From Branchiostoma floridae (Eukaryota > Chordata > Leptocardii > Amphioxiformes > Branchiostomatidae): a DNA stretch of 64,000 nt. Within the stretch, counting starts at the first letter, position 1. Every line of letters begins with the position of its first letter. The notes beneath the pieces are model-generated. The model had not been told where the DNA came from, did not search any database, and saw nothing but the letters and a program-made list of their open reading frames with translations. Positions 48,256 to 63,200 of the stretch are shown here, one piece after another. The DNA lies in the NCBI RefSeq assembly GCF_000003815.2, contig NC_049983.1, positions 14,492,212 through 14,556,211 of the forward strand, given 5' to 3'. The position numbers were made by a program, and so were the translations under genes.

Positions 48256-51200
48256 ATGGCTACTTGGAGCCCCACTCCTCCGCACACTAAGTACGGAGTT
48301 GGTGAGTAGAACTTGTTGTTTGTTGGAATTTGATGGCATGTTTTCTGTGGGATGAATCCGTGCGCTTGGCACGGCCCGACCCGGCTGACGGTTCGTGTGG
48401 CGAGGGGAAATGATTCATTGTTGCAAAATTTCTCTTTACTGACTATTCCTCCTTAATGAAAACTTCCTGGTGATTGTAGAGCATTTACAAAGCATCTAGA
48501 ATGACACAAGTTTTGCTTGCACGCCTACCCAGCTGCGTTTTCTAAACAACAGTTATTCATAAACGGGTGGGTGGGCCACACGGATCCCGCTATTTTGTTG
48601 AGGATACGTGAGATCGTCAGGGGCTATGCGGGGCTGTGGCCTCAGGCGCTGGCGGAGGTTTGACGCTATCGTACCACATCTGCCTGTATCAAAATACTTC
48701 CCCATCGATCGTGCACATACACGAGCTAACGGGTGCTTCTGTACTCTTCTTGTCCGCTGTTTACTGAAGAATTTGGAGCCGGAGGAAGTGGTCAAATTTG
48801 ATCCACTTCTCCCCGGTCGCAGAGCACGCCCCCTGTTGATATGTATTGATATGCATGTTTACAAAATGCCAGATGTCATAATGCACCATTGTTCCTATGG
48901 ACAGCGTTTCTGCACTCCAAAGGAATTCTACTACTCATTTGTTCAGCCCAGAATAGCCAAGTTCAAAGTGTTGTTACTGAAACACTCTATGAATACATTG
49001 TAAGGCTGATATTTTGTCAACGAAAGTGATGTGACTTTTTCAGCAGGTGGTCTAATCACATTGGGGACAAACATAAGTTTACCACTAGTTGAACAAATAA
49101 ACGGGAAATACTATAGATAAATATAATGTATAATCTGACTGCTTGAAAAAAGAACTGTCATTTTCCCAATTTCTCCTTTAGATTAAGAAAGATTTGATTG
49201 AATTATATTGTGTTTCATACTTTTCTGTTGTTAAAAAGAAGACCATTGTTTGCCGGGATGATACCTCTGACTTTTACCATCTATTTGATAGATTTATATA
49301 ACTTAACCACAGCTACAGTGTGATATATGATGTGTGACTAAATGCACAGATTAGTACATTGGTTGCTCATTTAGAGAAGAAAATTCCTAACATTTGCAGG
49401 AAAGACATTTGCATCTGAGTATTTATTTACACAACAATGTTGGCACATGGCACTAATTACCAACTTGTTTTTATCTAAATTATGGTCATTAGCTGTATGT
49501 AATTTGCACTATCTCTTCAATCACCACCTGTCTGGGGAACTCCACTGTTTGCAATATCCTTCTGCATTATGAGGAGCTGCCAGAAGAATATATGTCTACT
49601 CAGTCATATCCGTAAACAGGATATACTAGTAACGGGTTATCTGAATACACAAAAGAGGTGCCATTGCTGCATCTTCTTTGTACAATGTAAATATATCACA
49701 TGGGCTATCACTCATGGTTGACGTCTTCGCTTTCTCTATAGCAGACATAATTTCCTCTTCAAATTGGAACTACTACATTATATTTCTTTCTTACAAAACC
49801 CTTACTGTCCTAGTATCTTTAATCTTTGTTTAAATATTGAACTGCTAGAACAAGTTTGTACCTGTTTAGTCTGCCATTTTCCAAGAACAATGCACACGTT
49901 TGAAAGTCCAAAGAACAGGTGGTCTGTACAGGTTGCAAAGTAGGACAAGCTGCAATGTATACATATACATGTGTATGGTCTTAGATTTGCCTTTTTCCTG
50001 CCAGACATCTGCTCCAAAATAATTAGAGCAGCCAGATGATTGAACTGTTGTTATCAGTGTGTTTTATGGTGGCAGCATCATGCAATCAGAAAGGGACAAA
50101 CACCCAGAAATGACCACCCAGGCCACACCTTTGGGACACAATCAATTTGCACCTGCTGTAGTGTCAATCAATTTTTCATTAGGTTCACCTGCAAGCCTGA
50201 TTGCTTACAGACAGATTGGGGGTGGGCTTTGTATGTTCAAATTAATCACAATGCAATAATTAGATAGAAAGGGGTTTAGTTTTATTCTCTTATTCCAAGG
50301 AGATTATGTGAGATTTGCTTATAAAAAAGGAAAGTTAAATTGCAAGCTGAAACTTGAAAAAAATAGAATCATGATTCATTTTGATCTAAAATCCTAGATA
50401 GAGAGCTGGATGATTCAGAGAATGAATATAATATTTATAGAATTCTATATGCTTTATCAACAGAGAAGACAGATTTTCATGTGGCAATTGATTACATATA
50501 ATCACCCACCTTTATTCTAAAATATAGGAACAGATTTGGGAGGCATTTAGTTTAATTTATATTTCATCCTATATGTTTATATTTTTGTCTCATCACATTA
50601 TTGTATGCCTGTTATTCTTGTAGATAGTGTTGCTATAATGTATTACGGCATATGTTAAATCAAGATACCATAATTTTGAAGTACATGTGCAAATAAGTGA
50701 GATGCAATAGAAATATCAGAAGTTTCCTCCAAAGCAGTTGAGATTGAAATTGTAATCTTATTGTGTTCAAATACTCTGTGAAAATCTAGGGCAAAAATTC
50801 TCCAATGCTAGATGTTATTCCTGTGGGACTGATTACCCTATTTTTATGGAACTAAGTCCTTGGCCAAAATATAGCAGTATCCTCTGTAGTATTACTACAA
50901 TTCATCAATTTTGTGGTGGTAAATCTACATTAACCTGTTTCCTGGTTTTTATTTATTGTTGGATATACTTCCTCATCTTCTCCTATTGGCTGTCTGCTGT
51001 TCTACCTTTTAGCATACCGGTATTAGAGGAACAACTGGCATGACCTGATAAGAATGTGCAAATTGTATAGTGCTATTTTCTGCTTAAATAGTCAGATATA
51101 TGTGGTTGCTAGAAAAATGTGAAAACACAGATGGTGGTCATGTATCCCATCCCAATCTTATCATAAAAAGCACCTGTGATATTTTATATGACATGTCTTA

Positions 51201-54200
51201 GAATGTGCTTCATCTGATATTCAGATATCAATTCAGCTATGATGCAAGAAGGATAAAATGAGAAGGTTGCATGTTGTTTGATGACTTTATCACAGATTTT
51301 ATGCTGACATGTAATCGGTAACGTGACATTTGCAGTTTTCCCTGGTGTGTTTTCCTGCAAATCTCAGTCGACCCCATTTGGCATGCAGCATTCCGCTAAT
51401 GGCATCTGGTGATAAGGCTGGGGATTTGTCTGAAACACTAGGAGTAAACAACAAACAATCCATCAACATCAAGTTACCATCACTGGTACTGGTAGAACTG
51501 GTGCCCCCCTCCCACCCTGCCTGATGATAGGTTAGTGAGGGAGAAATGACAGTAATTTCAGGGGTCATGGCTGTTGCTGCTGGCACTGTTGGTGTGGAAC
51601 AAAGCAGTACAGTCATCATTCTTTTTACAGACTGCTTGGAATATTCCTACAATTCTGTTTTTTCTCTATATTCCCCAGGAGAGTTTATCATACCATTCTT
51701 TACAGAAGATACATGGATCAAAATGTGGATGATTGTACTATTTGTAGCATCTGTATTCTTATTTTTCAATGACTTCTAATATTGGTAATTAACCGTAAAA
51801 GAAGGCAAGTTAGCATATGAGAATTAGAAGTTATTTTAAGACGTTGCAGTGTTTTGGGATAGCAACTTGTTTTTGACAATTTTTTTTCAATGATGAAAAA
51901 AATTAAAGAGCATGCTTTACAGCTTTATATCTCTTTATTGTTGACTTGTGTCAACAGTCTCAGTAATTTCCTGCAAATAGCTATAGACATGCCAACACAC
52001 TCTACTCTGTAATTATATGATTTGAACCAAACGTAGGGTCCCTGTAGTTCCATGTTTATGTCCTCTAATAACTGTGTCCCTATTACGCCAGCCTTTGTGA
52101 AGGTTGGTTTGACCCATTTTCAGTGTTGTCAGTTAGATTTGATAATGTTATTAGTTTAAGCTGAAAACAGATGTTGCTAGTATTGTGGCCTTCATGACTT
52201 AACCTTCTTATCTTAGCAGTGCTGGTGTTCCTTGTGAGTCTGGCACATCATATAGATAAGTACTACTACTAGGTAACTTCTAACATTGCCAAGTCGACAT
52301 CTTCCACAGCTTTGTCATCATAGATAGATTATATATATTTGATATTCAGACACAATCATCCAAAGTTCACTAGGTCTGCATTGTCAGTATTTTGCCACCA
52401 TTATTTCAAAATAGGAATGGTTCATCTCAAAGTTTATGTCTAATACATAAACTAAAGTGAAATACAATGAAACTGTTGAAACAGATCAACATATTCATTG
52501 TATACATATGTTATTGTGTACATGATTGTGAATTGTGTACATGATTTCTAGACCCATTCTAAAGATGCAAAAATTGGATGAAGCCCCCTTCCACAGTGGC
52601 ATGACCCATGTTGTTTGTAGTGAAAGTGCATGGCATCTCTGGAAGGTACTTGGGCCCATACCTCTGCCCTGTTACAGATATGATAGTCAACAAACGCAGT
52701 GCCCCTATAGCACAGCTGTGTACATGTATGGTCCACGTATTTGGGAGCAATTTTGTTGTGTTACAGTAGTACTCTTCTCTAATAGGTTTGAAAATAGAAA
52801 ACTGCTGTCCTGATATGTTTTTTTTTTACCACATGAAGTTTATTTTGTTGAATTTTTATTAAGTTGCAAAGCCATTTAGTCATTATGCTGAGGACTGCTT
52901 TTAATATAAAGTGGTTTACGTAAAGAAGGACAAGAAGATAATTCTTCCAGAGTATATTCATATTCCGCAAGATATTGGTCCTTGTATGTACACATAGCAG
53001 AGGAAATGCTTTTTCTCTTTAGGTATAAACTTTTGTTTTCAAATTTCTCCTATTTGTCCAATGCCTATATAAACCCTATGTGGTAGGTCTTGACCATAAA
53101 GACCTATCAGGATGGACATTGTTGCCAGGCAACAGTGCCAGGAGGTCAAGTGGTGGGTATCAATTTACATAAACAGTGTATTTCAGTAGAGCCTAAGTAA
53201 TGATGATGCTCCAGGAGCCCCCATTAGGAACATTAGGTTTTAAACAATTACATGTACCATGAAAACTATACTAACATCTTTTTACAATTTACAATGACAG
53301 ATTCCTGGTGCAATGTTGATTAGGTACTTGTTGTAATTATTTATCATGATCATTGAATACCTATATGATTTTTTAGAAGGATTAGATAGCCTTTTCAAAC
53401 AAAAAAAGATTATCAAGGATGTATGCATATTTAGCATGTGCAGTGTTCAGCAATGTTCTTCAAATCAATGTAGTCCTGTAAAATGGTGGCGCTCAATTAT
53501 GATGTAAAATCCTTAGCTCCCCTCCCTCCAGGTCTAATCACTTTAATTATGTCCACCTCATGTAGTACCCATCCATTCTGTGACACAGGCCATCCTTTGT
53601 GATTAGCACATAGGCGTGAGAACATGTGTCACCAGAGTGAGAAATGTTCTTCTGTTGGACTTCCTCTCAACCAAGGAGGTTACTTTCCTCTCCTGTACAG
53701 TACCAAAGTATATATAGTACAAAATACAAATGTTATATTTAGAGTTGTGACCTATTTTTCTGAAGAATGTTTAGGAGTGAATGTTGTCCAGTTTTACACT
53801 GTGTAGTAGCCAGTTGGTATGTGATGTGACCTGAGATGTTCCAGTTGATTAGGTAGGTGTTCCTGTGAGACACACAAACAGGAAACTGAATACCATTATA
53901 AAGTCTACATGACAAACTGATGATTAGGTAGACCTATTCAGATTACATGCTGTGTTTTTGTCTAAGAGAAGTGTCATCAGATATGTTTGTGATATCATCT
54001 TATAATTATATGCTACGGGTCTTGGTTGGAAATGGTTTTTGCATTACAAAATATCTTCAAACATCTACTTGGTAATTACTATTGGCTCACCATTTGAGAG
54101 GCCACAGCACAAGTCACCCTCCATATGCCGCTAAACAAATAAAGATAAATCCCATATTTCTGGCAGGTTTGTAGAATTTTATTAAATAGGATATGCTTTG

Positions 54201-57200
54201 AACTTGAAGTTGTCATTTGTCTAGAAAATGCATAATGTGCATGTACATTAATTGTACCACTGCCAGTTGGCTTGCCCAATGCTGGTATTATTACATGTAC
54301 CACACCCATCCAGTTCAAATTTAGAAAATGCTGGGCTTGTCATCCACTTAGTGATTGGATGTAACCTAGTGCCGACCCTTCCAACGATGCAGGTCAAACA
54401 AGTTCATCTACAAATATTGAGGAAACGTCTGGCTTTTTTCTTGACTTTGAACCTGTCTCATTGATTATATGCCACTGCAAGCATTGTGCATGTGGTCTAG
54501 TTGGTCCCAGTAAAAACTGTAATGTGATTACTGAACGTGAATGTCCTTGCCTCAGGGCTGATTGTCTGGCTTCAGTATAATCTACCATCATCTCCATTCA
54601 CCACAGGAAATTAGATCTTATGGAGACAGTATATTTCTAATCCAATTTCTGGTTTTGTCCATTTACGTTTGGTGATAAAACATGTTTTCAATATTTTTTC
54701 ACTGAAAAATTTCATCATTGGGTATACAAAAGGTAGTTGTTGTTTTACAGTTGCATACACCAGGTCAACATTCTGTTGGTCAACTTTGAGCTAAAATAAA
54801 AGTTGTCAACTTTGCCCGACATTTTCACAGGTGCTGTCTGACCCCCATATGGTTCCTTCTGTACTGTTCAAACATCATACTATTCATAGTCAGGACCTGT
54901 TTGTTGCTGAAGGTTGGAAACAAACACTGCAACAGTTGGCTTTCAATTCAAGGGAGAAGGTGTAGGGCTTGTCTTCAGTTTGTTTGAGCCCAAAGAAAGG
55001 AGAAGAAAATCTTATATGTTTTGTTTTGAGATTAGGAGGAAAGGATTTTGTACATGTATTTAGCACAAGTGAAGTCCCTTCACAAATCACACACCTAGGG
55101 CAATGTCATGTTCATGGTCACTTAGCAGAAATCCATGGTCACTTGGCAGAAATTCATTGTTACTTAGCAGAAATTCATTGTTACTTAGCAGAAATTCATT
55201 GTTACTTAGCAGAAATTCATTGTTACTTAGCAGAAATTCATTGTTACTTAGAAGAAATTCATGGTCACTTAGCAGAAATTCATCGTTACTTAGCAGAAAT
55301 ATATATTTACTTAGCAGAAATTTATGGTCACTACACGGAGTTGCACTCATCCAGCTATGGTAGCCAAGATCGATCATGATTTGATTAATAAAACATTACC
55401 AAGGGTAGAATTTGATTTGATATTGATTTGTGGTTCTCCTTTTCAGAATCCAGACAGAATATTATAAGTAATCACAGGTAGTCATATCAATGTGAACTGT
55501 GAGGTGTTATTCATGTAAAAGAGCGGACCAAATGGAAAACCACTTCAGCCTGATCAATGCCATAGCATGCAATTACTGCTGTTCACTCCTGTTGCACACA
55601 AGATTGCTAATTAAATCCTTTATTTAAAAAAAAGGAGAAATACAGAATTTAGAGAAAAATTTCAGTAACATAGTTGAGAAGGTATACAAATAGAAGATAT
55701 GAAATTGGATAGAATGTTTGATATTGATAAAATCATATGTATGTATGACTAACATATTTGTTTTTGTTCTCCAGCCATAGACAACTATGTGAGCAAGTTT
55801 CCATGTGGGGTAGATCTACAGATTGGAGAGACTGTGCAGATTTTAGAAGAATGTGCAGGTATGAGTTTATGGTTCTTTCTCATATGTTTGAAAGAACTGT
55901 TTATAAATCCCTACCTGGCATTCCTGACCTTATGTTGACAATAAATAAAGTATGTGTTCTATGAGAAAACATGTGCTTGTTATGCAATAATTGCAAGATA
56001 TTACATCATCATTATTACCTGATTACGTAACTTGCCTGTATGTTAGATTCTTTTTTCAAATCTTTATATTAACAGAAATGAACTTAACTGAAATCTTTTG
56101 CATCTTTGGAAGTAAAACTAAATTTTGTTGTGTGACAAAGTGATATGGACAAATGAAGTTGGAGAAAGATTTGTAAATATGAATGTGTAGACCACAGGTA
56201 GAATAGCCTCTTATGAGGCTAATTGTGGATCTAAATAAACTCAAACTCAAACTCAAATTTAATTCATTTTATTTCTGCGATGAAAAAAATGTCTGTACCA
56301 TACAGTAAGATTGTGTCTAAAGATGGGGATGGATCTAGGCTGGGACTGTCATAGCCTGGATCTGTCCCAGTCTGGATTCGTCATCATTTGGCATGAGGTT
56401 TGAGGTTATGGAACTCTAGTTGTCACTAGTAAAGGTGTGTTTGTGCATAGTGTATTCTTTGCTCTTGAATTGTTATGTCTTTCCACAGGATGGTACAGAG
56501 GCTTTTCTTTGAGGAACAAGGAGAAGAAGGTGAGGGACTGAAGCACCAAATCAGCTTTAGTAGATGTTTATCTACATGTACATACATTAAATGATTTCTG
56601 AACATCTTCTCACATTAGTATCAGCATTTATGGCTACAAGGTTTACATGATATCACTCCTGGTAGTGGTAGCTGAATACATGTTTCAGGAAGCCCATATC
56701 GTTAATTTGCACTCAAAGCAAAGAAATATGACATGTCCCAGTTAATATTGTAAGCCCATGTGTTGAGAACTAGATAACACAGTAAAGCACATTGGCGGTA
56801 TTCCCACTTGGCAAAAGCACAACCATACTGATATTTGAAGTCTTGCTGTGCCTTGAATTTGTTGTTCTAGATTATATGATGACAGTTGGATTGGTGTCTA
56901 TCAAAACATAGTACATGTAGTAGACTAGTGATATATTACATGTAGTTGTCATCACTGGATACACTGAACTCATCTCCATAGTTACAACTTACAAGTCCTC
57001 ACGTCCTCTTTAATGCGTTCCAAGTTATCCAATCTTGAGGATTCTTTCACAATACCCAGTTTGACATGAAAATTTATGTTTGTATTAAAGCTGCAATTAC
57101 AAACAAGAATTTTGTTTCTAAAATAAAAAGTGATTAAAAGAACCTGTCAAGTGAAGTTCAGCTGGCACTTTAAAAAGTAGGTCATCTCTTCATTAACAAG

Positions 57201-60200
57201 CGTTGATATCCAATTTTCTGACACAGAGTGCCTCCCTATATTGTAATCTGTGAGATCTTGCTCCATGTAGTGGAAGACTATAATGTTGGACATCAAAGGA
57301 GTGGACCTTACAGGCCACTGCACAAACCCAAAAGAATTTGTTCCTCACGATCGGACGGCTGCCAAGACAGATTAGCCCATTACTTTTTATGTAAGAAGTC
57401 TTCAGGGACCTTGATGTATTAGATGTTCTTCCATTTGTAAAGAATACTTACCTATTTTTATTTCTTCTAAGTTACATAATGACTTCTCGAAAGGAAAGGA
57501 AAAGCAGTTACTGTAGTGTTACTAAGAAATTCTGGTGTTCAGAAAACAATCAGCTTGCTTTGGAATGTCAAACGCATGAATGGTCCATTGCCATGGTAAC
57601 AGCATGTTGGTATGGATAAAGGGCTTCCTGAAGTGTATGTACCAAGGGAGACTTGGCATTGTCCTGTCTTTGTCTGATTTGAATATGGATTAATGTTAAG
57701 TGGGACAAATTTGTCATACTGAAGTGAAGGCCTGAAATACCTGCCATCTACTCCTGAAAAAACAAGATTTTAGATAGAAAAGTGAAAGTGGTCTCAAACC
57801 AGATACTGTTAATCGCACAGAAAAATTAATTTCCCACATGTCTTTACAGAGAAGACACATGTTATGTACAGTATTTACAGGTTCAGTGTACCTTGGAAAA
57901 CCCCTTAGCTCTTTCTGAGACGTATAATGAACAGAGGACCACAGCTTAACGTCCTGTTCAAAGCACTGTGTACTACAGGGTATGTATGTCGGGTTAGCGA
58001 CGTAAGTGGGATTCAATCTGGGATCCTTGTGGTCCATGTTTCTAATTGCTAAACTATGCACGCTGCAATAGAAAGGACTTGATTTTCTTCTGTAGTATGT
58101 TTCCAAATACCCATTACAATTCTCATATACATCTCCTCTATATATCTCAAATCAGACATGTTCTTATTATCCCTCCCTGACATATTAAGTGGATTATCCC
58201 TTTGAAAGGGACTGAATGTTTATGTCCACATTTTCGGACAAGTTGCCAAAACTCCCCATGTCCACATATCCTGCCTTTTGTGAACACGGTGTTTCAAAAA
58301 AGTACTGTTTATCATAGAAACCTCGGCCATGACCTGGGGTAGTTCCAGTCACGTACACTGAATGTAGAATGACTTGTTGTGTGGTAACAGTGGTCTTGGG
58401 TAGTGTGTATGTGGGGAGGAAGGGGGCTTTGATCCATGAAGGGGTGAACTGAAAAACAAGCACACACTTTCATCTCCTTTATTTATGGTCTTGTATAATT
58501 GGTTCAGGTCATGGCTTCTTTGTCAAGTCTGCCTCAGTCTCTATATCCCATTGAGATAGTGGTAACGTTTACAAGTCAAGTGAAATGAGAGGCAAATTTG
58601 TACAATACTTTGTGTCGCATATGGTTGTAGTTTTAGAATTGTCAAAACAAATTTATCAATACTTTCATCACATATGGTTATTTTTCCTACATTAATATTG
58701 CTAGAGAAGTATTAAAACCATTCATATTTTACCCTTCAGGGTGTTTTTCCAGCATCCTATGTCCACCTGAAAGAGGCCAAAGTGGAAAATATAGGGTAAG
58801 AATCTATTGTACAAAGTGAAACAATTTTTTGTTATATATACAGAACTAAAATAGTTAGTTATTCAGGCATATTTTTGTTTTCATTATAGATTGACGTAAT
58901 GTTGTAATTATTTTTTCGAAAAATGATTATGATAGTAACAAGTAAAGGCTTAAGTAAGTGAAGAAAAACATTGACTAATATGAAGAAAAAGTGATACATG
59001 TAAGTTCCTCTGAGGCTCTCTTTCAGAACATATTGCAGAAACCTTTGTGTTTGTCTTAATTTAAGGCAATATGAAACAGTCAGTCCTGTGGAGAACCCCA
59101 CTGTGCTGGAGGTGACATCAGTTCTCAGGGAATGGGGACAAATGTGGAAGAGACTTTATGTGGTAAGAAATGCAGTCTTTAGCATAGTTTTGTCACATAA
59201 GTTTTGTCCTCTGCAAAGTAATATGAAGATTGCTTTGTTTGTGATGTAAATTCTCTTTGCTTTTGGGGATCAGGAAACATCTGCTTCTGCCTTATCTTCT
59301 GTCGTCTATAATGTATCTCAAGATCTTTCCTCATCCTCTGCTGTGCTGTCCTTTGCTATACCCATTGTGTACAGGAGCATCAGAGCCAGCTGTTCCACAC
59401 AGTCAAGAAGCTGATGTTAGAGCTGATCCAGATGAGGAGGCAGCTTATGTCGGGCACACTCACACAGGTAACCCCTTGATAACATGGCTTTTCTATGTGT
59501 TCAGTTCAGTTATGAACTATGTGTTAGTGTGATGAATGTCTTGATTAAAGCTTTGAACAAGGTTTATCTGATGATACACTGTTCTAAGAACCTTACAAAG
59601 TTATCTTGATTTCCATCTGTGCTGTTGACATCATTCCCTCTTTCAGTATAAGAAGATCATCTACATATTTCTTTTCTCTGCAGGACCAAATCAGGGAACT
59701 CAAGCTGAGAATTACATCAAAGATTGACTGGGGGAACAGGTAAGGGAAGGAACTGTCATACCAATCATCTGTAAGCTTCTTTAAGAAGGCTATCTTAAGT
59801 ATCTTGATATCTTTACCATCTTGATGGTTTCTTTTTCTTGAATGGATTTGTACTAGATGAACTTTCTAATTGGATAGGATGAGCTGATACTTTCAGTTTG
59901 GTAGTTATAGGTTTTATCAGAACAAATCTCACAAAGAAAAAGTGTCACTTACATGGTACTGAGGCATACATGCATTATCGTGTAAAGCTTCATGCTTAAA
60001 AAACTCACCTTTCCTCCAAGTTTGATAAACTTTAGATGACTGAACTGTGACCTTCCCTAACTGTGTATAGGAAACTTGGCCTGGACCTTGTACCAAGGAT
60101 AGATGGGGAAGTTGTGGATGTGGACAGAACCAGTGCAGTTCAGCTCTATCAAGTGGTTTGTACTATCTACTGCAGTTTACATGCAGACAACTATATCTAC

Positions 60201-63200
60201 AGTCAAAGTGTTCATTGTGAAGAATAAGAACATACAGAATTTATCATGTCAACCTATCTGAAGAAAATAATCCTACAAGAACAAAAGGCAATGTTGGATG
60301 TCTTCTAAACAGCCCTCATTGTATAAAATATAAGGTAAAACTTTGTATTTTTCATCTGTATGATAGACTTTAAATGTTTGAGCTAACATTGTGTGGCTGT
60401 TCTGAGACTTCGTATAATTCCCACTGTATAATTCTCACTGCTTGAATACGAACACTTGGTGACTTGATACCTGCAACACTGTGTGCTTTCTGAGCTGCTC
60501 ATTCTCTCTTACCACTTGCAGCATCTTAGGAGCCAGCAAGATACACAGAATTCTTCAGTGAGTGCTCCCCTATTTCCTTTAAGTTAAATCTAAGAAACAT
60601 TTACTGGCTGAATAGGGAGGAATTCAAAAGGTGGAAATTCTCCTTATAGAACTTTTGCCATCATTTTCATAAAGATATTCCACAGAGAAATGAATATGAA
60701 AAATTTGTCAGTTTTTCTCTTCAAATTTACTTCCTGCTACTTTCCTTCCTATTCCTGCCAAGAAGTGAAAATACATTTTTTCGGTCGGATAATCCAATTA
60801 TTTCAGGAACATTTGAATGCTAAGCAGCTAAATTCTACCTGTTACTTTTGCATGCTACATTGTACATCTTGCTCCAATCAGCTGATTTGGTGGGACATCA
60901 TATTGCAATGTTGATATTCCTGTTTACATCTGCTGTCTGTCCCTACAGAGTCGGGGTACAGTCAGGAAGTCCAAGAAGAAGGTCCTGTCTCATCATTTAT
61001 ACTTCATCTTAAAGAACTTTGCCTGTAGTGTTGGGGAGGACACGGACATCTTCTTCTCCCTGTATGATGCCAGTGAGAACAAGTTCATCAGGTAGGACAC
61101 CTCTTTTTTTTGGCATGCCTGACTTTTTATGAACCCATATGTTAGACTTTTGCTTTGCAAGTTCACAAGTACATGTATATAGAATTTATTGTTGGACAGC
61201 AAGTTTGATTGCTTCATTTTTGATTCGTGTTGACTGGGCAATATTGGTATTGAAGAATAGAGTAAACTTACAGCATATGTTTCTGTATCATGGCCCGTAC
61301 TTCATGTTATGATTGTCACTTTTCAGTGAGAGGTTTCATGTGAAGCTGACCAAAAATGGACTGCCAGTAAATGTGGAAAAGCTGCATGGTTTATCAGCCT
61401 TCTTCATTGTAAGTGTGCATAGTTGCATTATTTGCCAGTGTAGAAGTAGTATCCATGTTTCTTAATCTCTGATTCTCACCGGAGAGAAATTACTGGATTT
61501 GTTCTGAATTTCCTACCTGTCATTTACTGTATTTTATAGTTTTATCTAGTATCATTCTGGAACTCAAGTAGTTTCAGCCAAAATATATTGCAGCCAAAGT
61601 AAAGTTGCCATACTTACCATTTGTGTGCGTACTGAAATTGTGAACATGTTGCTATTAAAAATGTGACTCTGTACAAATATTGTCTATCATTGCAGGACTT
61701 AGGGAACCAAGACCTTGCTAGAGAACTGTACATGGTAGCACACATCTTCAGAATAGGTGAGAAAAATGTCAGATGTTTTACGGCGTTATATTTCTACCAA
61801 AGTTCTACCAAGCAAACACTTTCATCTTGTCTTTTATATTGTAATTGATTAGAACAGATAATATTTGTTAGACCCTGTTATAAAGCACAGTTCAGGTTTA
61901 AATGTCTATATTAGATATGTTGCCTGCTGTAGGCTGAGTTCTGATTTATTTTGCTCCATAGGCAAGATGGTTTACTCTTCAGGAGAGTCCAAGAAACCTT
62001 CTCTACAGTACAGAAGACCTTATGGATGTGCAGGTGACATAGCAACTTTCAAATAACAACAAACAATAAATACATTATAGGATACAGTATACTTTAAGTT
62101 CAAATACCATGAAGTGTGCAATGAGGAGAACTGCAATTTGCTAGAATCTAATGAAGTTTTCAAACTTATCCTAAATGATAAACATAAAGACTTGAATGAA
62201 TTCTCATCCCATTTGTTCTGTTTGTCCAGTGTTGAGTATACAGGAGGTGCTGGTGGCTCAGTCTGACCAATCAGAAGGACAGGAAGATAAGGAGTTTCTT
62301 ATGAAGGTGTACAGGTGGGACAGACATGATACTTCATTTGTGCAAACTGTTGCCAGACTTTAGTTAACATCAGTATAATAGTTGATATAAATGGTGAATC
62401 CAATTTACATGGATATACATACATATTCATACAATATTTGAATCCAATTTGTTGAACCAGTAAGCAGTATTTCAGTGGCTACCATTGCTTTGAATCATTT
62501 TTATTGAAGTCTCAACCCTGTCTTGCCATGTCTGCAGGACTAGCAGAGTATCAGGGAGGATAATTTGTAATGTTGAACACTACAGGTACCCAACTGTTAG
62601 GTCAAGGTCAACTTGTGCCAGGTTCTTTTCCTGATCAGGATTATGTTTGTTTTAGGGTCCAAGATATAACCTTTAAAGATATTTTGGTCATTTATTCACA
62701 ACCATGAACCTCTGCTCACTAAATAGCTATTTTCATTGCATGATACAGTTGATGTGAAAAGTAAATGTATTCCTCTTCACAGACTGTTTTGAAAGTGAGC
62801 CTATTGTGTTTTGGAAGGAAGAGCCATTTGATCATGTTGGCCTTGACAGAAACAAGTGGTGCATTGTGCACTTCCTGTAGTAACCAAAGGTGGAACACAG
62901 CAAAAACAATCAGCACCACTAACCATTCACAATCACAACCTATGTCACAGTTTACCAGATACAGCATTCATTTGTCAATAAGAAGTATTCAACTTATTTG
63001 TCCTTTAGATCTTTTACCTTATGTTTATATCTGTGCTAGTCTGCACTTCAGTGTTGATGCAAGATTTGCTAATGTGAATTTTATGAGGGATTGTTGCAGC
63101 AGCAATGCTACAATGTACACAATTAAATCGAACAAAGATGCAGCTAGAATTTTAATGGACATGTGCATGCCACTACTGTAAATTCATTTATTTTTTACAG

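Noticed and set aside
48608-49003. 131-codon ORF in DOCK intron 1
   Set aside because: Starts at GTG in GC-rich post-promoter sequence, has no recognisable domain and no supporting splice sites.
51299-51619. 106-codon minus-strand ORF in DOCK intron 1
   Set aside because: Low-complexity Thr/Ser composition, no splice-site support and no family resemblance; treated as chance.
54969-55379. 136-codon ORF and its 96-codon antisense partner as repeat proteins
   Set aside because: Both are produced by the 21-bp minisatellite inside DOCK intron 1; no splice context or flanking coding sequence supports them.
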